Origin: Dyadobacter bucti
GTDB lineage: Bacteria > Bacteroidota > Bacteroidia > Cytophagales > Spirosomataceae
Reading direction: 5' to 3'
Assembly (NCBI RefSeq): GCF_005869225.1
Contig: NZ_SWFP01000012.1
Coordinates: forward strand, 1-64,000
Length of the DNA: 64,000 nucleotides
In this document: piece after piece, positions 58,669-64,000 of the stretch
Layout: the number at the start of each line of letters is the position of its first letter
Position numbering within the stretch: position 1 is the first letter of the stretch
Program-made: the position numbers and the translations under genes
Notes under the pieces: model-generated
Told to the model about the DNA's origin: nothing
Seen by the model: the letters and a program-made list of their open reading frames with translations, nothing else
Databases searched by the model: none

Positions 58669-59804
58669 ACGAACAATCTTTAGCTTTGACGCTGCCTCTT
58701 ACTGATACTCGTGTCATAAGTAGAATCGACAGAGCAATAGCGGATAACCTTGATGCGCTTAAAAAGACCTACGGAAGGGATCATGAAATCGCCAGGGACT
58801 TTATCATATTTATTAGTACTAGTCTGAAAACTGATATGTTTGGATTCACAAGATTCACGATGTCAGACTTCATTAAAGTTGTCGGTCGAGATAGACGTGA
58901 GCTATCTTCAAAGCATTCTTATCTTACTGACAAGAGTGCGGAAATTATTGAATACAAAGGCCACCAGTTCATTTCTGTATTTGATTACGTATTGCACCTC
59001 TTACAGAGTCGAAATCTCATCTTTTCCAAAGCATATTCCTACCTTAACCAAGGTAGGACAGTTGAAATGGAAGGTATCCAAATTATTAAACAATTAAAGA
59101 TCACAACGGATACTAAAAATGGTAATAGCAAAGTCTATGATATCAGATTAAGTGAAGACTTTTTAAATGGATTTATAAGTAGATACTACACCTTCGAGGT
59201 AACGGGATATCCAAAAGTTGGAAAAGGGAAGGGGGGAGATGGCCGGAAGACATTGTACCTCATGCTATCCAAGGCAATGCATCAAAATATCAGTGATAGG
59301 GTAAAATATTCATGGTATTCTGTGGATTTTCTTTGTAAGATCTGCGATGTTCATTTTTCGGAACCTGCTGAACGTAAGCGCCTAATCACAAAGTATCTCA
59401 ATAATTTGATTGAAAAGGGAGGATTGAAGATTGCCTATGAATTTGTGATAAAACACGGAAGTGACGATAAGCATATACGTGGGTTTTGGATTAAAGTGGA
59501 CTTTATGCCAGAAGGTGTAGTCCAATTAAGAGAAACCAAGGCCGATCATCATTTTCATAGCATACTGTCCGCTGATTTAAAAACAGAATTCTCAAACCTT
59601 TATGGGAAAAGAGTCTTGAATTTCAACGAGGACGAATCAGATCCTTTCCAAAGATGGGTAACAAATCCTCGTGCTGATTGGGCCATAAAAAGAAGTGTAT
59701 TCATGAATTGTTATTTATTAGCTTATAAAAAGCATATTTCCATTTGGGATGCTGACTTAAAAATGTCAAATACTTCAATTAAGGCTCATAGCATCTTAAA
59801 TTAA
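58665..59804 (+). CDS. Iteron-binding replication initiator (RepB/Rep_3-like)
   Basis: This 379-residue protein has two winged-helix-like regions typical of plasmid initiators (FTRFTMSDFIKVVGRDRREL, about 65-85, and YSWYSVDFLCKICDVHFSEP with ERKRLITKYLNNLIEKGGLK, about 215-265). The sequence is far from textbook Rep_3, so the class rests partly on context: the gene is followed by a terminator, a perfect DnaA box and two clusters of 23-bp iterons. It would bind the iterons and open the origin. Start coupling with the upstream XRE gene points to tight dosage control. Confidence 0.7.
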   Translation: MNEQSLALTLPLTDTRVISRIDRAIADNLDALKKTYGRDHEIARDFIIFISTSLKTDMFGFTRFTMSDFIKVVGRDRRELSSKHSYLTDKSAEIIEYKGHQFISVFDYVLHLLQSRNLIFSKAYSYLNQGRTVEMEGIQIIKQLKITTDTKNGNSKVYDIRLSEDFLNGFISRYYTFEVTGYPKVGKGKGGDGRKTLYLMLSKAMHQNISDRVKYSWYSVDFLCKICDVHFSEPAERKRLITKYLNNLIEKGGLKIAYEFVIKHGSDDKHIRGFWIKVDFMPEGVVQLRETKADHHFHSILSADLKTEFSNLYGKRVLNFNEDESDPFQRWVTNPRADWAIKRSVFMNCYLLAYKKHISIWDADLKMSNTSIKAHSILN

Positions 59805-59823
59805 GTGCATCGTCATTCTTAGT

Positions 59824-59858
59824 AGGGAGATGTAACTAGTTTACACCTCCCTTTTTGT
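59824..59858 (+). terminator. Terminator after rep
   Basis: GGGAG plus TGTAA pair with TTACA plus CTCCC around a short loop, with one mismatch, and are followed by CTTTTTG. It lies 20 nt after the rep stop. Confidence 0.75.
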
Positions 59859-59920
59859 TTAAAATGCCTTTACCCCTGGACTGAGGTCTGCATTCGCCTG
59901 AAATCGCGCTTTCGTCTTAG

Positions 59921-60208
59921 GTTGTCGGGTATACTACATGTAAGTGCTTATTTTTCAAAGTTATCCACAAAAAAGCGAAAATCGGTTGTCAGAAATACTA
60001 CATGTAGAGTAAGTAGGTTGTCGGGAATGCTACGTGTAATCAATTTTGGCTGTCGAGAATAGTACATGTAAATTTTGCCGGCTGTCGAGAATGCTACATG
60101 TAAGGTAAAATCGCAGATCCGTTGTCGAGAATACTACATGTAAGAAACCTCAATTTATTGCGTTTCCAGCGAATTGAGCGGGGGGTATGTCCAGAATACT
60201 ACATCAAT
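59921..60208 (+). repeat. Iteron cluster 1 (seven units) at the probable origin
   Basis: Seven direct copies of a 23-bp unit (GTTGTC, three variable bases, AATACTACATGTAA) start at 59921, 59985, 60017, 60049, 60081, 60121 and 60186. Spacing is 64, 32, 32, 32, 40 and 65 bp, so most units lie on one helical face; the last is degenerate. The DnaA box fills the place of a missing unit between the first two. All point the same way, downstream of rep. Confidence 0.9.
59961..59969 (+). promoter_or_regulatory. DnaA box within the iteron array
   Basis: TTATCCACA is a perfect DnaA box placed between iterons 1 and 2, as expected for an iteron origin that recruits host DnaA. Confidence 0.75.
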
Positions 60209-60250
60209 ATTATATTAAAATTATAAAAATTATAAAAAGAAAGAAGAAAA
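60205..60250. other. A/T-rich stretch, candidate unwinding element
   Basis: Directly after the last iteron of cluster 1 comes about 45 bp of almost pure A/T, including tandem ATTATAAAA motifs. This is the usual position and composition of a DNA unwinding element. Confidence 0.5.
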
Positions 60251-60403
60251 GCGGTATTCGCTAACGCTCATGATTTAATTATTTGAACAAATGGGGAAAA
60301 GAAATGTGAAACCTTTCGAACTAATAACATAGTTGGTTGATTTTTTTTTCAGCAGCAAAACTTACCAAAGAGTATAATTTTAAAATAAGCTAAAATTCGG
60401 TAA

Positions 60404-60417
60404 TACAATATATTGTA
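60404..60417. promoter_or_regulatory. 14-bp palindrome, copy 2
   Basis: TACAATATATTGTA is repeated exactly from 57113-57126 and lies 49 bp before the ATG of the small membrane-protein gene. Confidence 0.5.
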
Positions 60418-60465
60418 TATTACGTTTCATTGTATTAGATTTAGTTGAATTTTAAAACTTGTATC

Positions 60466-60702
60466 ATGGAAAGGAAAATAGACGCCGGAGGCCGATGCAT
60501 TTTTGTTTTAAGTTGGATATCAGCCGGATTTTTAAGTTGCATGTGGATCAGTTTGCTAATACTGGATCTGTCTTACGATCCTATGTTGTTTTTAAAGGCT
60601 CATATTGTCGCTCTGGTGACATTTGCAATCAAATATGATATAGATTTCAACCTTAAACACGTAAAGCCCGGTGCAGACGATAAAATCGGCTGTAAATATT
60701 AA
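60466..60702 (+). CDS. Small membrane protein between iteron clusters
   Basis: This 78-residue protein from the ATG at 60466 has two hydrophobic segments (FVLSWISAGFLSCMWISLLI, about 13-32, and LKAHIVALVTFAIKY, about 42-56). No family is recognised. Its promoter region carries the palindrome also found upstream of the rep cluster, so the two may be co-regulated. Confidence 0.5.
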   Translation: MERKIDAGGRCIFVLSWISAGFLSCMWISLLILDLSYDPMLFLKAHIVALVTFAIKYDIDFNLKHVKPGADDKIGCKY

Positions 60703-60844
60703 GATGATAATTGAGATCTCTGACTTTTAGAAGTTTTTAATGCTAAGCAGATTTCAATAAAATATTTTTCTAAAGCATGATCCTTCTGTACGCAAATCTT
60801 AGCGTTATGTTTGGATGGGTTTTAGACGGAAATGCAGTGTATAG

Positions 60845-61291
60845 GTTGTCCGAAATACTACATGTAAGCTTTTAAGAAGATGATGTCCATTGCTCCTAAG
60901 CGAGCATCGGCTCCTGATGTGATCCATACTAACCACAATGTTAGAAGAAGAATGGGTTGTCCGAAATACTACATGTAACCCGTTTTATAAGATGCTAACC
61001 TTTGATCCTTAGCGAGAAACGTTTCATTGTTTTTACTTGAAAAATTTCAATCTGGTTATTGATCCGGTTCAGCTGTTTCATATTAATTTATTACCTATCC
61101 TAATTTTAGGAGGGTTGTCGCAAATACTACATGTAATTCATTTTCAAAGTCTGATTCTGGCGGCTTTTGGAAGGTTAATACATGATGATCGCCGTGATAT
61201 AGCTGTTTATAGAGGTAAAACTTCATTTTTTTGCAGCACTTGGTCCGAAGCCCTGCAACGCAATACCCGTTGTCGGGAATACTACATGTAA
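60845..61291 (+). repeat. Iteron cluster 2 (four widely spaced units)
   Basis: Four further direct units start at 60845, 60956, 61114 and 61269 (spacing 111, 158 and 155 bp). The first two are followed by related sequence (AAGATG, then a CC-TTG-TCCT-AGCGAG pattern), so a longer module was duplicated. Wide spacing suggests copy-number or incompatibility control more than strand opening. Confidence 0.85.
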
Positions 61292-61483
61292 CCTTTCTTA
61301 AAAAGCCTAAGCTTTTGCTAATCAACTTCCCTAGCTCCCGGCCTGATCAGTGAATCAGCGCCTAAGAAAATTCTAATCCTGCTCAAAAATCTTGTCAATT
61401 TCTCTAAGGTTTTCAGCTGGCCACACCTGGTGCCGGCGCACAAAACACTAGCAAATTAAGTAGGGTAGGGGAGATTATAAAGT

Positions 61484-61510
61484 GCCCCAAACCTGACAGG
61501 GTATTGGGGC
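61484..61510 (-). terminator. Hairpin after traQ, probable tra operon terminator
   Basis: GCCCCAA pairs with TTGGGGC, with an inner CCT/AGG pairing. The hairpin lies about 52 bp downstream of the traQ stop. The minus-strand tail is only weakly T-rich (ACTTTATAA). Confidence 0.5.
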
Positions 61511-61562
61511 GCGAAAAATTAAACCTCTTAAAATTTAACATTCGTAAGTCAAAATTAGGTCT

Positions 61563-62057
61563 TTATTTGACTATAAAAAAGCTCTTTTTAAAGGTCTTTG
61601 ACTTCTTTGCATCGTCAGTACAGGTAATGCTTGCTGATGTCTGCCCAAGGGTTATGGGAATGAATCGAATATATAGTTTGTCTTTGGCAAAATTCGATGT
61701 TGTCACGTTGAGCCAGTCATTCGCTCTTATTTCTTGCGACCTGTATACCAAGCTAGCGTCAGTACCTTCATCGACTTGATAGGTTATTTTATAATTTACA
61801 TTTTTGCTGAAAGTAAGCTGTTTTAAGTACAGTTCAAGGAAGGTAACTCTACTTTTGCTAATTGTATCTGTTGGTATTACGACATAGCTTGTATCCCGGC
61901 CCAGCTTCGCATCCATTGCCCGAAAAGAAAAGTTGTATTCAGGAAAGCCTGGCGTTGCACCGTAATCTTCCATAGGCGTTAGGCTTAATTGTCCTTCGCA
62001 TCCTGTCAGTATCGCTATTCCGAAGAACATTGCGAACATATATTTTAAATTTTTCAT
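61563..62057 (-). CDS. traQ: Conjugal transfer protein TraQ (DUF3872-type lipoprotein)
   Basis: This 164-residue lipoprotein (lipobox AILTGC, Cys20) resembles Bacteroides conjugative-transposon TraQ/DUF3872 proteins in size and in the segments DTSYVVIPTDTISKSRVTFL and LYIRFIPITLGQTSASITC. It is the last gene of the tra operon and sits where TraQ would be expected after TraO; TraP is absent. It acts at the envelope in the mating apparatus; its detailed role is not known. Confidence 0.7.
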   Translation of the reverse strand: MKNLKYMFAMFFGIAILTGCEGQLSLTPMEDYGATPGFPEYNFSFRAMDAKLGRDTSYVVIPTDTISKSRVTFLELYLKQLTFSKNVNYKITYQVDEGTDASLVYRSQEIRANDWLNVTTSNFAKDKLYIRFIPITLGQTSASITCTDDAKKSKTFKKSFFIVK

Positions 62058-62077
62058 AGCTCTAATTATTGTTTACA

Positions 62078-62656
62078 CTATCTATTGAAACGGTAACCGA
62101 TTCCCAGCTGGGTGTGGAATATCTTTGTACTTGACTTAGGGAGCCAGCGCTGTTTTGCCTTGATTGTGAAGTGTTCTATTTCAATTTCTATTCCGACCAT
62201 TCCACCAATCAGAAATTTATTCTTGTTGTTTATGTGGTAATTACCGGCTACGCTAACATTGTTATTAATACTTTCATAACCAGCAAGTAACTGTGGAATG
62301 GCATTGAGATAAAAGACTCTTCTTTTGCTTTTGATAAGCTTGAAGCCATGTCCAAATTGAACACTGTAATGACGTACCGGGATTGTTCCTGTATTAAGTC
62401 CATCAGGGCTGAACAGATACGTCTTCTGCAAGTAGTCTAAGTTCCACCTCCAAGAATTTTCAAATTTGTTATATCTACCTGTGCCAAGTGATACCCAAAA
62501 ACCTGAGTTGTCATTTTTAAGGTTATGATCAATGCCATCAACAGTACCAGCTGCAATGTCAAAGAATCTACTGCCTTTAACATGTACCTGGGAAAAAGAA
62601 TAAGTAACCGAAAGGCACAAAAATAATATTGTGAATTTTATCAATTTCATGATCAT
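62078..62656 (-). CDS. traO: Conjugal transfer protein TraO
   Basis: This 192-residue exported protein (signal about 1-22, ending SFSQ) is composed of beta-barrel-like amphipathic strands (HYSVQFGHGFKLIKSKRRVF, FLIGGMVGIEIEIEHFTIKA) and ends GIGYRFNR, typical of an outer-membrane protein. Length and position after traN match TraO. Its start overlaps the traN stop by 4 nt; ATG 62650 is an alternative start. Confidence 0.75.
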   Translation of the reverse strand: MIMKLIKFTILFLCLSVTYSFSQVHVKGSRFFDIAAGTVDGIDHNLKNDNSGFWVSLGTGRYNKFENSWRWNLDYLQKTYLFSPDGLNTGTIPVRHYSVQFGHGFKLIKSKRRVFYLNAIPQLLAGYESINNNVSVAGNYHINNKNKFLIGGMVGIEIEIEHFTIKAKQRWLPKSSTKIFHTQLGIGYRFNR

Positions 62657-63645
62657 AGATTTTTTACCTGAAGTAATGTCTGATTGTCCAACTGGAACTT
62701 TACATGGCGGCCACCGGCTTTTTCATAGACTTCAATTTCTAGTATTTTACCATCCGCGAGTGTGTAATAGGGGAATGAGATCACTTTATCAATGTCTGAG
62801 TAGCCGTTTAGCTGGTCAGGAGTAATTGGATAAGACATTAAAGTTTTAATTTCTTCCTCTTGTACAGCCATTCTCTTGACGTAGTTTTTATCTCTGACAA
62901 ACACCTTGATAAAATCAATTTTATAAGGCATATAGCTTTTGTTCCGGAGTTGAAGCTTCATGAACAGGACATTATTATTGTCTAGGTATAAACCCTTTAC
63001 GAGAGCTTCAAAATTGTCCTTTTTGGCCCCCACATGCCGGATGAAATTCTTCTTATCTACAACTTTTTGAGAGGAAGCCTTCAATGCTTCTTCTACATAA
63101 TTGCCTTCCGCAAGTACATAAGTGTTTGGAGAACTATTCGAACCAGCACCTATTCCTAATGCCTTCGTTGCTTCATAATCAGCGATTATATTGTTTGAAA
63201 TATTAATGTTGAACACCGCTGGGTTTTCATTATAACGCACTAAAAAACTGTAAAGTCCTCCATCCTCTGTTAGAACAGTCATATTTGTTTCTTCCACAAA
63301 GCCCTTTACATCACTTTTAACACGAAGAACATTGAGCACAGCTTCCGGAACAGTAGCAATTACAACGTCACTTCCGGCATCGAAATCTTTTATTTTACTA
63401 GGAAACACTATGTGAGTGGTTTTGTTAAATGATAGCTCGACAGGGTAGCTCCCTCTTACCGATGCTTTTGCAATCGGCAAGATGAAAGGGTGGGGGTCAA
63501 TTACTATTGGTTTTAAGTTACTCTTTTTTGATAAACTGTTTGGTATCAGTGAATCTAGTGAATCGCTCACTATCTGCGCATTATCCTGAGCAACTACGCT
63601 TTTACTCAAAACTAGCATTAGTACAATTGAAAGTATTTTTTTCAT
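62653..63645 (-). CDS. traN: Conjugal transfer protein TraN (DUF4138)
   Basis: This 330-residue exported protein has a signal ending SVVAQ. The DUF4138 core includes ELSFNKTTHIVFPSKIKDFD, AGSDVVIATVPEAVLNVLRV and a VirB9-like beta-rich C-terminus (VLFMKLQLRNKSYMPYKIDF). TraN is thought to be the VirB9-like part of the outer-membrane core of Bacteroidetes conjugation systems. It lies 39 nt after traM and overlaps traO. Confidence 0.85.
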   Translation of the reverse strand: MKKILSIVLMLVLSKSVVAQDNAQIVSDSLDSLIPNSLSKKSNLKPIVIDPHPFILPIAKASVRGSYPVELSFNKTTHIVFPSKIKDFDAGSDVVIATVPEAVLNVLRVKSDVKGFVEETNMTVLTEDGGLYSFLVRYNENPAVFNINISNNIIADYEATKALGIGAGSNSSPNTYVLAEGNYVEEALKASSQKVVDKKNFIRHVGAKKDNFEALVKGLYLDNNNVLFMKLQLRNKSYMPYKIDFIKVFVRDKNYVKRMAVQEEEIKTLMSYPITPDQLNGYSDIDKVISFPYYTLADGKILEIEVYEKAGGRHVKFQLDNQTLLQVKNL

Positions 63646-63684
63646 GACTATTGATTTCTATTTTGGTAAATTTTTGATGTTTTT

Positions 63685-64000
63685 TTATTCAATGATCTCA
63701 GAATCAGTTTCTTCTTCTGTCTCAGATTCTTCGTTATTTTTACCCGCTCTTAACAGAATCTGGTAGTTGGGTCTTACCTGAGCCTTTGGCTGCTGCATCT
63801 TTCTTTGAAGCACATTTCTACCTGTTTGCATCACCATATTAACGCCCTGACTGGCGAGCTGACCTCCAACTTGTTGTGCGACCGACCCGCCCATTACATA
63901 TGAAGGAGACATCATCTGCGTCGAGCTTTGTGCAAGTGAGTTATTTACTTGTTGCTTAATTCTCATATCAGGAACGTACAAACCCTTGCGGCCATCCAAA
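63685..64000 (-). CDS. traM: Conjugative element protein TraM, C-terminal part
   Basis: The gene enters from beyond the right edge, so only about 104 C-terminal residues are visible: GLYVPDMRIKQQVNNSLAQS, then a glycine/glutamine-rich stretch (VGGQLASQGVNMVMQTGRNV, LQRKMQQPKAQVRPNYQI) and an acidic end. This fits the C-terminus of TraM (VirB10-like), and traN follows as expected. The start is outside the window. Confidence 0.75.
   Translation of the reverse strand, partial: LDGRKGLYVPDMRIKQQVNNSLAQSSTQMMSPSYVMGGSVAQQVGGQLASQGVNMVMQTGRNVLQRKMQQPKAQVRPNYQILLRAGKNNEESETEEETDSEIIE

Larger units (their letters stand above)
60703..61562. other. Non-coding region holding iteron cluster 2
   Basis: About 860 bp without a convincing gene separate the small membrane gene from traQ. 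The stretch holds four widely spaced iterons and the presumed tra terminator. An 84-codon plus-strand frame (61037-61291) is read through iterons and is not considered a gene. Confidence 0.55.

Noticed and set aside
59921-61291. Regularly spaced direct repeats resembling a CRISPR array
   Set aside because: Units are 23 bp with gaps of only about 9 bp in the tight part, spacing then becomes irregular, no cas genes are present, and rep plus a DnaA box explain them as iterons.
59921-61291. Possible integron attC array because of GTT-starting repeats
   Set aside because: Units are not imperfect palindromes with R'/R'' boxes, carry no cassettes, and no integrase gene is seen.
61037-61291. 84-codon plus-strand frame between iterons
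   Set aside because: It reads through two iterons, so its sequence is dictated by repeats; no start signal or protein features.

Overview
The window looks like DNA from a Bacteroidota plant-polysaccharide degrader of the Dyadobacter/Spirosoma type. Pointers are two SusC/SusD loci, an ECF sigma/FecR/STN-SusC relay, many Sec and lipoprotein signals, TAnnTTTG-like promoter elements and Bacteroidetes-type tra genes. The right end (about 57-64 kb) is visibly more A/T-rich. It carries a replication initiator, eleven iterons, a perfect DnaA box and traM/N/O/Q. I therefore read the window as part of a large conjugative plasmid, or an integrated copy of one, with catabolic cargo on the left.

Region 1 (0.2-26 kb, all minus strand) is a polysaccharide utilization locus (PUL). 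In transcription order it has a GH28-like protein with its own terminator; then SusC, SusD and a DUF3823 lipoprotein; then a run of tightly packed genes. Those genes match an oxidative D-apiose pathway: a Gfo/Idh/MocA dehydrogenase (ApsD-like), a RuBisCO-like protein (OiaX/OiaT-like), a DUF1537 kinase (OiaK-like), a complete ribose-type ABC importer, an oxidoisomerase (ApnO-like) and a lactonase (ApnL-like). Below them lie a membrane-anchored LamG/Kelch sensor with a SARP-like cytoplasmic output and a group of DUF1080, DUF1593, second GH28-like and esterase genes. Apiose occurs in rhamnogalacturonan II and apiogalacturonan, so a pectic substrate is likely.

Region 2 (26-31.8 kb) is accessory DNA: orphan secreted proteins and lipoproteins, two decayed copies of one gene family, an 889-bp IS5-family element whose transposase holds two small GC-rich insertions, a dispersed 29-bp repeat, and a solitary copy of the plasmid iteron. 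Region 3 (31.9-45.6 kb, plus strand) is a second PUL: ECF sigma, FecR, STN-SusC, SusD, SGNH protein, beta-helix protein, DUF1080, CE2-like esterase and an (alpha/alpha)6-barrel-like glycosidase. A candidate antisense sRNA of about 95 nt lies opposite the susC leader.

Region 4 (45.6-54.6 kb) starts with a junction between a 5'-truncated ISL3 transposase and a 5'-truncated LuxR-type response regulator. DNA-repair cargo follows (SRAP protein, LigD, exonuclease III), with a DUF3606 protein and other small proteins. Region 5 (54.7-56.9 kb) is a minus-strand three-gene unit around a DUF3800 protein. Region 6 (56.9-61.3 kb) is the replicon: small regulators, Rep, and iterons phased mostly at 32 bp. 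Region 7 (61.5-64 kb) is the end of a tra operon entering from the right. I saw no rRNA, tRNA or CRISPR array.
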